Notes under the pieces: generated by a model
Seen by the model: only the letters and a program-made list of their open reading frames with translations
The model's database searches: none
What the model was told of the DNA's origin: nothing
Made by a program: the position numbers and the translations under genes
Assembly (NCBI GenBank): GCA_051653625.1
Contig: JBOFWM010000118.1
Span: 1-34,889, forward strand
DNA: 34,889 nucleotides
Origin: SFDP01 sp051653625
Lineage (GTDB): Bacteria > Bacillota > Clostridia > Lachnospirales > Lachnospiraceae
Direction of reading: 5' to 3'
Shown here: positions 15,926 through 24,064 of the stretch, one piece after another
How the letters are laid out: the number at the start of each line of letters is the position of its first letter
How positions within the stretch are numbered: the first letter of the stretch is position 1

Positions 15926-16030
15926 TCTTTGTTTGTGCTTAGGGTTCTCACAGATGATTCTGATTGCGCCCTTTCTTTTAATAACTTTGCACTTTTCACA
16001 AATTGGTTTTACTGATGATCTAACTTTCAT
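15917..16030 (-). CDS. rpmJ: 50S ribosomal protein L36, zinc-binding form
   Basis: This 37-residue protein is the smallest large-subunit protein. It begins MKVRSSVKPICEKCKVIKRK and ends ENPKHKQRQG. Cys11, Cys14, Cys27 and His32 form the zinc ribbon of the C+ type of L36, so the zinc-free paralogue is not what lies here. AGGAGGG precedes the ATG by about 7 bases, and a promoter candidate lies 35-63 bases upstream. It is in its usual place between infA and rpsM. Confidence 0.96.
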   Translation of the reverse strand: MKVRSSVKPICEKCKVIKRKGAIRIICENPKHKQRQG

Positions 16031-16064
16031 GTTAAACCCTCCTTTCATAAAAAGACCGTCTATC

Positions 16065-16093
16065 ATTGTATCATGAAAAAATGCCATTTGCAA
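16065..16093 (-). promoter_or_regulatory. Promoter candidate for rpmJ-rpsM-rpsK-rpsD-rpoA-rplQ
   Basis: On the minus strand TTGCAA (16088-16093) and TACAAT (16065-16070) are exactly 17 bases apart, and the -10 box is preceded by TGA, giving an extended TGn motif. It lies in the gap after infA, so the alpha-operon genes can be transcribed separately from the S10/spc genes. Confidence 0.65.
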
Positions 16094-16137
16094 GGGATAT
16101 CCTAATTTTTTTCCCTAAAATAGCATTCTTTTTCATC
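16073..16137 (-). other. Terminator-like long stem after infA
   Basis: On the minus strand GAAAAAGAATGC near the infA end can pair with GGCATTTTTTC just upstream of the promoter -10 box, with a second inner stem AGGGA/TCCCT. The outer stem has a 2-base bulge and ends in a T-run. It may reduce read-through from infA into rpmJ; it overlaps the promoter, so the two could be exclusive functions. Confidence 0.45.
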
Positions 16138-16143
16138 GTTTTC

Positions 16144-16362
16144 TTATTTATCTCTCCAAATGATTCTACCTTTTGATAAATCATATGGTGATAATTCCAA
16201 TGTAACCTTGTCGCCTGGTAAGATACGAATAAAGTTTTGTCTCAATTTTCCACTAATATGAGCTAGTACCTTGTGTCCATTTTCTAATTCAACCTGAAAC
16301 ATTGTATTTGGTAATTTTTCAACTACAGTTCCTTCAATTTCAATAACATCTGCTTTTGACAT
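16144..16362 (-). CDS. infA: Translation initiation factor IF-1
   Basis: This 72-residue S1/OB-fold protein binds the A site of the small subunit during initiation. It begins MSKADVIEIEGTVVEKLPN and contains FQVELENGHKVLAHISGK and LPGDKVTLELSPYDLSKGRI, all standard for IF-1. The length is exactly that of other bacteria. GAGGAGG precedes the ATG by 7 bases. It lies 18 bases after the KOW-protein gene and before rpmJ. Confidence 0.97.
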   Translation of the reverse strand: MSKADVIEIEGTVVEKLPNTMFQVELENGHKVLAHISGKLRQNFIRILPGDKVTLELSPYDLSKGRIIWRDK

Positions 16363-16380
16363 ATTTGCCTCCTCTTAACC

Positions 16381-16632
16381 TTAACCTAATTGGGTAATCA
16401 TTTTTCTCTTGTAATCTTTTAATGTTTTTTTTATTACAACATCTGTATATGTGTCTAGTGAGGAAAAAATATGTTCAATCACTGTAACATGCTTTTTTTT
16501 CTTTTTCTTTGGATTCTTCTTGCATCTATTTTTACCATTCACTAAATATACATATGATGTTTCTTCTTTAAATATGAAATAAATCTCGCCTTTATCATGA
16601 CCAACATTTGAACAAACAATATCACCTATCAT
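16381..16632 (-). CDS. KOW-domain RNA-binding protein (L14E/L6E/L27E-like)
   Basis: This 83-residue basic protein begins IGDIVCSNVGHDKGEIYFIF, a KOW-type strand-loop-strand like that of ribosomal proteins L24 and eukaryotic L14e/L27e. A very Lys-rich centre (CKKNPKKKKKK, about 37-47) and a charged C-terminal helix follow. Related small proteins occur at this same site, between map and infA, in many clostridia. It probably binds rRNA or mRNA in the ribosome context, but no defined function is known to me. GGAAGG precedes the ATG by about 8 bases. Confidence 0.8.
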   Translation of the reverse strand: MIGDIVCSNVGHDKGEIYFIFKEETSYVYLVNGKNRCKKNPKKKKKKHVTVIEHIFSSLDTYTDVVIKKTLKDYKRKMITQLG

Positions 16633-16649
16633 ACATTAATCCTTCCATT

Positions 16650-17405
16650 CTATTTTAACAACGTTAAAATTTCTGGTTCACCCTCTGTAATTAAAACGGT
16701 ATTTTCATAATGCGCTGATGGCAAACCATCGAGTGCTACTACTGTCCAATCATCATCAAGCCATTCGACATCACTGCGTCCCAAATTAATCATAGGTTCA
16801 ATCGCAAGTGTCATTCCTGCTTGTAATTTAATTCCTTTTCTACTTTGTTTAAAATTTGGAATTTGAGGTTCTTCATGTAATTTTGTTCCTATTCCATGAC
16901 CTACTAAATCACGAACAATTCCATAACCATATTCTTCAATATAATCATGTATAGCATTGGATATATCATGTAAATGATTTCCAGCTTTTGCCATTTTTAT
17001 TCCTTCAAAGAAACTTTGTTGTGTTATATCTATTAATTTTTGTACTTCTGGAGCAATAGTTCCAACTGCATAAGTTCTTGCAGCATCCGAATGATAGCCT
17101 TTATAAATAAGACCAGCATCAAGACTTACAATATCACCCTCTACTAAAATTCGATCTTTCGATGGAATTCCATGAACAACTTCTTCATTAACAGAAACAC
17201 ATACAGATGCCGGATATCCATTATAGTTTAAAAAGTTAGGGATACAATCATAGCTTCTAATTAATTCTTCACCTAGTTTATCAATTTCAAATGTTGATAT
17301 ACCTGGGCGAATAATTTTACCAAGTTCAAGATGCACTTTAGCAAGAATTTTTCCTGCTTCTCTCATTAGTTCTATTTCTCTTGCGGATTTTATTGATACA
17401 GCCAT
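16650..17405 (-). CDS. map: Type I methionine aminopeptidase
   Basis: This 251-residue metalloenzyme removes the initiator methionine from nascent proteins. The two-metal site is fully visible: Asp96, Asp107, His170, Glu203 and Glu234, with the substrate-binding His78 in EEVVHGIPS. The length is typical for the short bacterial type I enzyme without an N-terminal zinc finger. GAGGAGA precedes the ATG. It lies 16 bases after adk and 17 bases before the KOW gene, the usual spc-operon order. Confidence 0.97.
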   Translation of the reverse strand: MAVSIKSAREIELMREAGKILAKVHLELGKIIRPGISTFEIDKLGEELIRSYDCIPNFLNYNGYPASVCVSVNEEVVHGIPSKDRILVEGDIVSLDAGLIYKGYHSDAARTYAVGTIAPEVQKLIDITQQSFFEGIKMAKAGNHLHDISNAIHDYIEEYGYGIVRDLVGHGIGTKLHEEPQIPNFKQSRKGIKLQAGMTLAIEPMINLGRSDVEWLDDDWTVVALDGLPSAHYENTVLITEGEPEILTLLK

Positions 17406-17421
17406 TTTATTCTATCTCCTC

Positions 17422-18063
17422 TTAACCTAAGATATCACAAATTGCTAAAAACACTTGTTGCATTTCCATTGTACCATCTACAGTTTTTAATACACCTTTA
17501 TTTGTATAAAATTCAATTAAAGGACTTGTTTGATCATGATACACTTTTAAACGATTTAATACTGTTTCTGGTTTATCATCATCTCTCAATATAAGTTCAT
17601 TACCACATGTATCACACACATTTTCTACTTTTGGTGGAACATGTTGTAAATGAAAAGTTGCACCACATGATAAACATGCTCGTCTTCCAGACATTCTATT
17701 TACAATATTTTCATCTGGAACATCAACATTAATTGCATAATCTATTTTTTCTCCAAGATTTTGAAGTGCTTCATCTAAAACATTTGCTTGTGGAATAGTA
17801 CGAGGAAATCCATCAAGAACATATCCGTTTTTGCAATCATCATTCGCAACACGGTCTAAAAGAATCTTAACTGTCAATTCATCTGGAACTAATAATCCTT
17901 GATCCATATATTTTTTTGCTTCTGTTCCTAATTCCGTTCCATTTTTTATATTCGCTCTAAAGATATCTCCTGTTGAGATATGTGGAACACTATATTTATC
18001 TGCTATCATTTTCGCCTGTGTGCCTTTTCCTGCACCTGGGGCTCCTAACATAATTATTTTCAT
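17422..18063 (-). CDS. adk: Adenylate kinase, zinc-binding long form
   Basis: This 213-residue enzyme catalyses AMP + ATP to 2 ADP. The P-loop GAPGAGKGT is at 7-15, the AMP-binding GFPRT at 85-89, and the lid carries Cys130, Cys133, Cys150 and Cys153, a structural zinc site typical of Gram-positive enzymes. The start at 18061-18063 gives the canonical MKIIMLGAPGAGKGTQ. An upstream in-frame GTG would add eight residues but has no ribosome site. AAGGA lies about 12 bases before the chosen ATG. Confidence 0.96.
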   Translation of the reverse strand: MKIIMLGAPGAGKGTQAKMIADKYSVPHISTGDIFRANIKNGTELGTEAKKYMDQGLLVPDELTVKILLDRVANDDCKNGYVLDGFPRTIPQANVLDEALQNLGEKIDYAINVDVPDENIVNRMSGRRACLSCGATFHLQHVPPKVENVCDTCGNELILRDDDKPETVLNRLKVYHDQTSPLIEFYTNKGVLKTVDGTMEMQQVFLAICDILG

Positions 18064-18092
18064 TTTTATCAACCGTCCTTTATACACTTAAT

Positions 18093-18118
18093 GGGGACAA
18101 AACATCTGTCCTGCCCCC
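18093..18118. other. GC-rich stem between secY and adk
   Basis: GGGGACA (18093-18099) pairs with TGTCC and, after a 2-base bulge, CC (18107-18115). It is the only strongly GC-rich patch in the cluster's gaps and has no T-run, so it may be an RNA-processing or stabilising stem rather than a terminator. The gap is 62 bases. Confidence 0.4.
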
Positions 18119-18125
18119 ACCCAAA

Positions 18126-19439
18126 TTAGTCATTCAAGAACCCTCTGTAATTACGTACTAACATTTGTGATTCAATTTGTTTTAGCGTTTCTAAAATAAC
18201 ACTTACAATAATAATTAAACTTGTACCACCAAATGAAATACTTGCATTAAATAAACCATTAAATACAAAAGGTATTATAGCAACAATTGTTAGACCAGCT
18301 GCTCCTATAAAAATAATATAATTTAAAACTTTGCTTAAGAAATCACTAGTTGGTGCTCCTGGTCTAATTCCAGGAATAAATCCACCTTGCTTTTTCATAT
18401 TATTTGCAATTTCAAGTGGGTTAAACGTGATAGAAGTATAAAAATATGCAAAGAAAATTACTAATAAAATATATACCAATAATCCTATTGAATATTGTGG
18501 TGTTGCAATTTTCACCCAATTGCTTGAGTTCATTGCATTTAATACTTCTCCCCAAAAACCTGTTCCTTGAATATTAAACAACGATACTATTACTAATGGA
18601 AATTGTAATATAGATGACGCGAAAATAACAGGAATTACTCCTGCTGTATTTACCTTTAATGGAATACTTGATGTTTGACCACCAACCATTTTTCTACCTT
18701 GTACTTTTTTTGCATATTGAACTGGAATTTTACGTACGGCACTACTAAGAATAATAACTAAAATTACCATTGCAAGAATAATTGCCAATATAATAACAAC
18801 TGCAAGTGCACTTACTGCTATTGCTTTTCCTTGAACAAACTGCTCAAAAAGTGTTGAAATATCTGATGGTAAACTAGAAATAATATTAATTACTAAAACA
18901 ACAGATATCCCGTTTCCGACACCTTTTTCTGTAATTCTTTCACCAATCCACATAAGCATTGCACTACCAGCTGTTAAAGCAACAATAACTGTTATAACGT
19001 TTAATGCATTATATGTTTCTAATAAACCACTTCTACCAAATCCAATAGCCATTGCAGCCGAATAAATTAAAGCAAGACCTACTGTAACATATCTAGTAAT
19101 AGTTGCAATCTTTTTACGTCCTTCTTCTCCATCTTTTTGCATTTCTTCTAACTTAGGAATTGCTATTGTAAGAAGTTGCATGATAATAGATGAAGTAATA
19201 TAGGGTGTAATATTTAAAGCAAAAATAGACATGTTTAGAAATGAACCTCCAGTAAATGCATCAAAAAAATTAAATGCATCACCAGATTGACTTGCAAACC
19301 AATTAGCAAAATATGTTCTATCTACCCCTGGAACTGGGAGTTGTGATCCCAAACGAATCACAACTAACATTGCAAAGGTAAATAATATTTTCATACGAAT
19401 TTCTTTTATTTTGAATGCATTTTTCAAGGTAGTAATCAT
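18126..19439 (-). CDS. secY: Protein translocase subunit SecY
   Basis: This 437-residue protein is the pore of the SecYEG channel in the cytoplasmic membrane. Ten hydrophobic segments fit the family. Recognisable stretches are RLGSQLPVPGVDRTYF near the N terminus, SMLMWIGERITEKGVGNGIS in the middle, KKQGGFIPGIRPG, and a C-terminal SQMLVRNYRGF. GAGGTG precedes the ATG, which lies one base after the rplO stop codon. It is followed by adk. Confidence 0.97.
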   Translation of the reverse strand: MITTLKNAFKIKEIRMKILFTFAMLVVIRLGSQLPVPGVDRTYFANWFASQSGDAFNFFDAFTGGSFLNMSIFALNITPYITSSIIMQLLTIAIPKLEEMQKDGEEGRKKIATITRYVTVGLALIYSAAMAIGFGRSGLLETYNALNVITVIVALTAGSAMLMWIGERITEKGVGNGISVVLVINIISSLPSDISTLFEQFVQGKAIAVSALAVVIILAIILAMVILVIILSSAVRKIPVQYAKKVQGRKMVGGQTSSIPLKVNTAGVIPVIFASSILQFPLVIVSLFNIQGTGFWGEVLNAMNSSNWVKIATPQYSIGLLVYILLVIFFAYFYTSITFNPLEIANNMKKQGGFIPGIRPGAPTSDFLSKVLNYIIFIGAAGLTIVAIIPFVFNGLFNASISFGGTSLIIIVSVILETLKQIESQMLVRNYRGFLND

Positions 19440-19440
19440 A

Positions 19441-19881
19441 TTACATCACCTCTACTGTTCCACCAAGAGCCTCGATTTTTTCTTTTGCTGATGCACTAAA
19501 TGCATTTGCTTTAACATCAAGTTTCTTAGTAAACTCTCCGTTTCCAAGGATCTTAACTCCATCTTTTGGATGTTTTACAATGCCTGCTTCGATTAATGAA
19601 TCGATAGTAACTACGCTACCATTTTCGAAACATTCTAAAGCTGAAACGTTAATTCCGATGATTTCTTTTGTATTTCTGTTAGTGAAACCTCTTTTTGGAA
19701 TACGTCTGTATAAAGGCATTTGTCCACCTTCAAAACCTGGTCTAGTTGCACCTGAACGAGCTTTTTGTCCTTTGTGACCTTTACCAGCAGTTTTACCATT
19801 TCCTGATGCGTGTCCACGACCTCTTCTAAAATTATCACTATGCTTCGAACCAGCAGCTGGTTGTAAATTTGATAATTCCAT
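19441..19881 (-). CDS. rplO: 50S ribosomal protein L15
   Basis: This 146-residue large-subunit assembly protein starts MELSNLQPAAGSKHS, then has the Gly/Arg/Lys-rich unfolded arm with GRGHASGNGKTAGKGHKGQ, the RPGFEGGQMPLYRRIPKRGF motif, and a folded C-terminal half. The length is normal. AAGGAGG lies about 7 bases before the ATG. It lies between rpmD and secY with almost no gap to secY. Confidence 0.97.
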   Translation of the reverse strand: MELSNLQPAAGSKHSDNFRRGRGHASGNGKTAGKGHKGQKARSGATRPGFEGGQMPLYRRIPKRGFTNRNTKEIIGINVSALECFENGSVVTIDSLIEAGIVKHPKDGVKILGNGEFTKKLDVKANAFSASAKEKIEALGGTVEVM

Positions 19882-19902
19882 TCTGACACCTCCTTTTTTA
19901 TA

Positions 19903-20088
19903 TTATGCTTCTTCTACTTTCAGCATATATCCTACTTTTTGAATCATTCCTCTTGTTGACGCGTTGTCAGGCATAACAACAGTTTTGTTAAGCTTTCTAA
20001 GTCCCATAGCTTCAACAACTGCTCTATTTTTTGGAACTGCACCAATAGGAGATTTTACTAATGTGATTTTTAACATTTTATCTGCCAT
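19903..20088 (-). CDS. rpmD: 50S ribosomal protein L30
   Basis: This 61-residue large-subunit protein begins MADKMLKITLVKSPIGAVP and continues with AMGLRKLNKTVVMPD and GMIQKVGYML. The start at 20086-20088 is fixed by AGGAGG 8 bases upstream; a longer upstream frame reaches back into rpsE and is not coding. It lies 13 bases after rpsE and 21 bases before rplO. Confidence 0.96.
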   Translation of the reverse strand: MADKMLKITLVKSPIGAVPKNRAVVEAMGLRKLNKTVVMPDNASTRGMIQKVGYMLKVEEA

Positions 20089-20101
20089 TTTTAATTCCTC
20101 C

Positions 20102-20611
20102 TTAGCCCATAACTTCTTCAACAGATTTTCCGCGTTTTGCAGCAATTTCTTCTGGTGATTTTAGACTAGCTAAACCAGCGATTGTTGCAAGAACAACGTT
20201 TTGTTTGTTGTTAGAACCTAATGATTTTGTACGAATGTTTTTGATTCCAGCAAGCTCACATACGCTACGTGCAGGACCTCCCGCGATAATACCTGTACCT
20301 TCTGGAGCTTTTTTTAGTAAAACTTGTGCTGAACCAAATTTTCCTAAATAATCATGTGTTACTGATTTGTGTTCATCTAATGCTACTGCAACTAAGTTTT
20401 TAGCAGCATCTTCTTTTCCTTTGCGGATAGCGTCTGGAATTTCAGTAGCTTTACCTAATCCAGCACCAACGTGACCGTTGCCATCTCCAACTACAACTAA
20501 AGCAGTGAAGCGGAAGTTACGACCACCTTTAACAACCTTAGTTACACGTTTGATGGAAACAACTTTTTCTGTTAATTCCATATTAGTTGTATCAATAATA
20601 GTGTGTTTCAT
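20102..20611 (-). CDS. rpsE: 30S ribosomal protein S5
   Basis: This 169-residue small-subunit protein takes part in decoding fidelity and the mRNA entry site. The double-stranded RNA-binding-like N-terminal domain has VVKGGRNFRFTALVVVGDG (28-46), where spectinomycin-resistance changes are known in other bacteria, and the C-terminal domain has the conserved GGPARSVCELAGI and SLGSNNKQNVV. GGGAGA precedes the ATG. The length is standard. Confidence 0.97.
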   Translation of the reverse strand: MKHTIIDTTNMELTEKVVSIKRVTKVVKGGRNFRFTALVVVGDGNGHVGAGLGKATEIPDAIRKGKEDAAKNLVAVALDEHKSVTHDYLGKFGSAQVLLKKAPEGTGIIAGGPARSVCELAGIKNIRTKSLGSNNKQNVVLATIAGLASLKSPEEIAAKRGKSVEEVMG

Positions 20612-20630
20612 GTGATTTTCTCTCCCTTTC

Positions 20631-20999
20631 CTAGAATTTAAGGCCAGCTTCTCTTGCTGCCTCTGCTAAAGCTGCAACTTTACCATGATAAATGAAGCCA
20701 CCTCTATCAAATACTACTGCTTCAATACCTTTTTCCATTGCTCTTTTTGCAATTAATGTTCCTAAATATGCTGCTGCATCAACGTTATTGGTTTTATCTA
20801 ATTCAGCTTTTACAGCTTTTTCAAGTGTAGAAGCAGAAACGATAGTGTTCCCAACTGTATCGTCAATAATTTGAGCATACATATGATTATTACTTCTGAA
20901 TACTGCTAAACGTGGTCTAGCAGCTGTTCCGCTAAAACGGTTACGGATTTTCATGTGTTTTTTAACACGAACTTTTTGTCTAGATTTTTTACTAACCAT
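20631..20999 (-). CDS. rplR: 50S ribosomal protein L18
   Basis: This 122-residue 5S rRNA-binding protein begins with a basic arm (SKKSRQKVRVKKHMKIR), then FSGTAARPRLAVFRSNNHMYAQIIDD and ends in VVFDRGGFIYHGKVAALAEAAREAGL, all hallmarks of L18. The length is normal. GGAGAG lies about 7 bases before the ATG. It lies between rplF and rpsE. Confidence 0.97.
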   Translation of the reverse strand: MVSKKSRQKVRVKKHMKIRNRFSGTAARPRLAVFRSNNHMYAQIIDDTVGNTIVSASTLEKAVKAELDKTNNVDAAAYLGTLIAKRAMEKGIEAVVFDRGGFIYHGKVAALAEAAREAGLKF

Positions 21000-21015
21000 T
21001 GTTTACTCTCCTTAT

Positions 21016-21558
21016 CTATTTCTTACCAGTCTTACCAACTTTACGTCTAATAACTTCATCAGCATATTTAATACCTTTACCTTTATAAGGTTCTGGTCTT
21101 CTCTTGTCTCTGATTTCAGCAGCGAATTGGCCAACTTTTTCTTTATCAATACCTCTTACGAAGATAATGTTTTGTCCTTCAAGAGTTGTTTCAACTCCTT
21201 CTGGATCAATCATTTCAACTGGATGTGAATATCCAAGAGAAAGTGTTAATGTATTTCCAGCTTTTGCTACTTTATAACCAACACCATTTACTTCTAATTT
21301 TTTCTCATAACCAGCTGTAACACCAACAACCATATTATTGATTAATGTTCTTGTTAAACCGTGAAGAGATTTCATTTTCTTTAAATCATTTGGTCTTGTA
21401 ACAACTACTTGGTCTTCTTCTAATTTAATATCCATTTCTGCTGGTAACACTCTTTCAAGTGTTCCTTTAGGACCTGTTACAGTCACTTTATTATTTTCTG
21501 CAATAACTACAGTTACACCTGCAGGAACCGCGATTGGCATTCTTCCTATACGTGACAT
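21016..21558 (-). CDS. rplF: 50S ribosomal protein L6
   Basis: This 180-residue protein of the factor-binding side of the large subunit has the two-fold repeated L6 fold. It begins MSRIGRMPIAVPAGV, has TVTGPKGTLERVLP in the first domain, and ends with the signature PEPYKGKGIKYADEVIRRKVGK. AGGAGG lies 7 bases before the ATG. The gap to rpsH is 48 bases. Confidence 0.97.
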   Translation of the reverse strand: MSRIGRMPIAVPAGVTVVIAENNKVTVTGPKGTLERVLPAEMDIKLEEDQVVVTRPNDLKKMKSLHGLTRTLINNMVVGVTAGYEKKLEVNGVGYKVAKAGNTLTLSLGYSHPVEMIDPEGVETTLEGQNIIFVRGIDKEKVGQFAAEIRDKRRPEPYKGKGIKYADEVIRRKVGKTGKK

Positions 21559-21606
21559 GCCCGTACCTCCTATTCGAATTTTGACTTAATTGTGAGTGGA
21601 ATTATT

Positions 21607-22008
21607 TTACCATACAAATGCTAAAACTTCTCCACCAACATTTAATTTTCTAGCTTCTTTATCAGTAATTACTCCTTGGTTTGTAGAAATAATTGCGATA
21701 CCAAGTCCTCCAAGAACTTTAGGTAAATTTTCTTTATTTGCATATACACGAAGTCCTGGTTTAGAAATTCTTTTAATTCCTGCAATAATTTTCTCGCTTT
21801 TATCAGCACCATATTTTAATGTAATGTGGATTGTTTTAAAAGCACCATCTTCGATAATTTCATATTTTTTAATATAACCTTCATCTAAAAGAATTTTAGC
21901 AATTGCTAATTTCATTTTAGAAGCTGGTACATCAACTGTATCGTGTTTTGCTTGATTTGCATTACGAACTCTTGTAAGCATATCTGCAATCGGATCGCTC
22001 ATTGTCAT
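21607..22008 (-). CDS. rpsH: 30S ribosomal protein S8
   Basis: This 133-residue central-domain 16S rRNA binder begins MTMSDPIADMLTRVRNA and ends with the conserved GVITDKEARKLNVGGEVLAFVW. S8 represses spc-operon translation in E. coli; whether it does so here is unknown. GGAGG lies 8 bases before the ATG. The second Met could also be used, but the spacing favours the first. Confidence 0.97.
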   Translation of the reverse strand: MTMSDPIADMLTRVRNANQAKHDTVDVPASKMKLAIAKILLDEGYIKKYEIIEDGAFKTIHITLKYGADKSEKIIAGIKRISKPGLRVYANKENLPKVLGGLGIAIISTNQGVITDKEARKLNVGGEVLAFVW

Positions 22009-22059
22009 TTGATTTGCCTCCTTATATATTTATTTACTACATTAGAATCTATTTATATC

Positions 22060-22245
22060 CTACCAACTAGCTTTTCTTACGCCAGGAATCTGACCTTTAT
22101 ATGCCAGTTCACGGAAGCAAATTCTGCAAATTCCGTATTTTCTTAAATATGCATGTGGACGTCCACAGATTTTACAACGACTATATTCTCTAGTTGAGAA
22201 TTTTTGAGGACGTTGTTGTTTAATCTTCATTGCTGTTTTAGCCAT
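22060..22245 (-). CDS. rpsN: 30S ribosomal protein S14, zinc-binding type Z
   Basis: This 61-residue protein is the short, zinc-binding form of S14 usual in Gram-positives. Cys24, Cys27, Cys40 and Cys43 form the zinc ribbon in SRCKICGRPHAYLRKYGICR, followed by FRELAYKGQIPGVRKASW. It begins MAKTAMKIKQQRPQKF. A strong AGGAGG site precedes the ATG. It lies between rplE and rpsH. Confidence 0.97.
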   Translation of the reverse strand: MAKTAMKIKQQRPQKFSTREYSRCKICGRPHAYLRKYGICRICFRELAYKGQIPGVRKASW

Positions 22246-22261
22246 GAAATATTACCTCCTT

Positions 22262-22801
22262 CTATTTTGCGAATGGCATATTGAATAATGTCAATAATTC
22301 ACGAGATTCTTCGTCAGTTTTAGCTGTTGTTACAAAAATAACATCCATACCTCTTACTTTATCTACTTTATCATATTCAATTTCAGGGAAAATGATTTGC
22401 TCTTTAATTCCAAGGGAATAATTTCCTCTTCCGTCAAATGCATTAGGGTTTACACCTCTAAAGTCACGTACACGAGGTAATGCTAAATTCACTAAACGAT
22501 CTAGGAATTCATACATTTTTTCTCCACGTAATGTTACTTTACATCCGATTGGCATTCCTTCTCTTAATTTGAAATTGGCAATTGAGTTTTTCGCTCTAGT
22601 TAAAACAGCTTTTTGTCCTGCAATAGTTTCCATATCTTTAACAGCCGCTTCTAATACTTTTGCGTTATCTTTTGCTTCACCAACACCCATGTTGATTACA
22701 ATTTTATCAAGCTTTGGAACTTCCATTACGTTTTTATATCCAAACTTTTTAGTCATAGCTTCTACGATTTGTTCATTATATATATCTTTAAGTCTGCTCA
22801 C
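22262..22801 (-). CDS. rplE: 50S ribosomal protein L5
   Basis: This 179-residue protein binds 5S rRNA in the central protuberance. Recognisable parts are KLDKIVINMGVGEA, RAKNSIANFKLREGMPIGCKVTLRG and the C-terminal DVIFVTTAKTDEESRELL. The length is standard. The start codon is GTG at 22799-22801, placed 9 bases after GGAGG; no ATG lies closer in a better position. It follows rplX by 24 bases. Confidence 0.97.
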   Translation of the reverse strand: MSRLKDIYNEQIVEAMTKKFGYKNVMEVPKLDKIVINMGVGEAKDNAKVLEAAVKDMETIAGQKAVLTRAKNSIANFKLREGMPIGCKVTLRGEKMYEFLDRLVNLALPRVRDFRGVNPNAFDGRGNYSLGIKEQIIFPEIEYDKVDKVRGMDVIFVTTAKTDEESRELLTLFNMPFAK

Positions 22802-22825
22802 GCTTTTTGGCCTCCTTCCTTAGAA

Positions 22826-23137
22826 TTAATCAATTACTTCGCCAGTTGCTTTTGCAATACGTACTTTTTTACCTTCTTTAACTTCAAATCCTACTCTTGT
22901 AGCTTTTCCATTATGAAGTAACATTACGTTTGAAATATCAATGGCAGCTTCTACTTGAACAATTCCACCATTTGGGTTAGTTGCAGATGGTTTTGTGTGT
23001 TTTGTAATCACTCCAACACCTTCTACAGTAACCTTATTATTTTTACGGTCTACGTTCGTTACTTTGCCTTCTTTGTCTTTATCTTTACCAGCAATTACTT
23101 TAACAGTATCACCTTTTTTAATTTTAAATGTTGACAT
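22826..23137 (-). CDS. rplX: 50S ribosomal protein L24
   Basis: This 103-residue large-subunit assembly initiator has an N-terminal KOW motif, IKKGDTVKVIAGKDKDKEGKV (6-26), and the conserved HTKPSATNPNGGIVQVEAAI and GKATRVGFEVKEGKKVRI. GGAGG lies a few bases before the ATG. It follows rplN by 11 bases. Confidence 0.97.
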   Translation of the reverse strand: MSTFKIKKGDTVKVIAGKDKDKEGKVTNVDRKNNKVTVEGVGVITKHTKPSATNPNGGIVQVEAAIDISNVMLLHNGKATRVGFEVKEGKKVRIAKATGEVID

Positions 23138-23148
23138 ACGGCACCTCC

Positions 23149-23517
23149 TTATAATACTTCTGGAGCTAGAGAAACAATTTTCATAAATTGTTTTTCACGA
23201 AGCTCTCTTGCTACTGGTCCAAAAATACGAGTTCCTTTTGGAGTTTTGTCATCTTTGATGATAACAGCAGCATTTTCGTCAAATTTAATATAAGAACCGT
23301 CTTTACGACGAGCGCCTTTTACACTACGTACAACTACAGCTTTTACTACATCACCTTTTTTTACAACGCCACCTGGTGTTGCATCTTTAACTGTAGCAAC
23401 GATGATATCGCCAATGCTTGCATATCTTCTTTTAGATCCACCCATAACTCTGATACATAATAATTCTTTTGCACCTGTGTTATCAGCAACCTTAAGTCTG
23501 CTTTCTTGTTGAATCAT
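23149..23517 (-). CDS. rplN: 50S ribosomal protein L14
   Basis: This 122-residue protein of the subunit interface starts MIQQESRLKVADNTGAKEL, contains RVMGGSKRRYASIGDIIVATVKDA (split across one conserved loop) and ends FMKIVSLAPEVL. The start at 23515-23517 is set by AAGGAG 8 bases upstream; ten upstream in-frame codons precede that site and are not coding. It lies between rpsQ and rplX. Confidence 0.97.
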   Translation of the reverse strand: MIQQESRLKVADNTGAKELLCIRVMGGSKRRYASIGDIIVATVKDATPGGVVKKGDVVKAVVVRSVKGARRKDGSYIKFDENAAVIIKDDKTPKGTRIFGPVARELREKQFMKIVSLAPEVL

Positions 23518-23563
23518 GCTAAAATCTCCTTCCATAATGGCTATCAAACGATAGAACCATTAA

Positions 23564-23818
23564 TTATTTTGCTCTTTCAATAATTTCTACAAGTCTCCAT
23601 CTTTTGTCTTTCGATAAAGGTCTTGTTTCCATAACTTTAACTGTATCGCCTATGTTACAATCGTTATTTTCATCATGTGCTTTTAATTTGTATGTTCTCT
23701 TTACGATTTTGTTGTAAAGAGGATGTTTTACGTGATCTTCGATTGCAACAGTAATTGTTTTATCCATTTTATTACTGGTTACTTTTCCAGTACGAGTTTT
23801 TCTTAAATTTCTTTCCAC
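23564..23818 (-). CDS. rpsQ: 30S ribosomal protein S17, GTG start
   Basis: This 84-residue OB-fold 16S rRNA-binding protein has the conserved KTRTGKVTSNKMDKTITVA and KLKAHDENNDCNIGDTVKV, with ETRPLSKDKRWRLVEI at the end. The start is taken as GTG at 23816-23818 because AAAGGAG lies 7 bases upstream. A TTG six codons earlier overlaps that site and would make the protein longer than usual. It lies between rpmC and rplN. Confidence 0.95.
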   Translation of the reverse strand: MERNLRKTRTGKVTSNKMDKTITVAIEDHVKHPLYNKIVKRTYKLKAHDENNDCNIGDTVKVMETRPLSKDKRWRLVEIIERAK

Positions 23819-23860
23819 GATTGATCTCCTTTCCAAATCTACTAAATATTAAACAACTTG

Positions 23861-24064
23861 TTATTGGTTCGCTTTTTGTGTTATTACAGTTTGAATTCTT
23901 GCGATGTTTTTTCTAACATCTTTGATTCTTGCCGTGTTGTCTAATTGATTTGTTGCGTTTTGGAATCTCAAATTGAAAAGTTCTTTTTTAGCAGCCACTA
24001 ATTCACTCGCTAACTCTGCAGCTGATTTTGTGTTTAAATCTTCTACATACTTGTTAATTTTCAT
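23861..24064 (-). CDS. rpmC: 50S ribosomal protein L29
   Basis: This 67-residue, two-helix protein lies near the exit tunnel and is a docking site for trigger factor and SRP. It begins MKINKYVEDLNTKSAAEL and contains KKELFNLRFQNATNQLDNTARI, the L29 signature. The start at 24062-24064 overlaps the end of rplP by 11 bases, with GGCGG inside rplP as ribosome site. A longer upstream frame is only rplP read out of frame. Confidence 0.95.
   Translation of the reverse strand: MKINKYVEDLNTKSAAELASELVAAKKELFNLRFQNATNQLDNTARIKDVRKNIARIQTVITQKANQ

Noticed and set aside
19635..19889. Second minus-strand frame over rplO, and another over rplD (27405-27599)
   Set aside because: Both are out-of-frame readings of clear L15 and L4 genes, with no ribosome site of their own.
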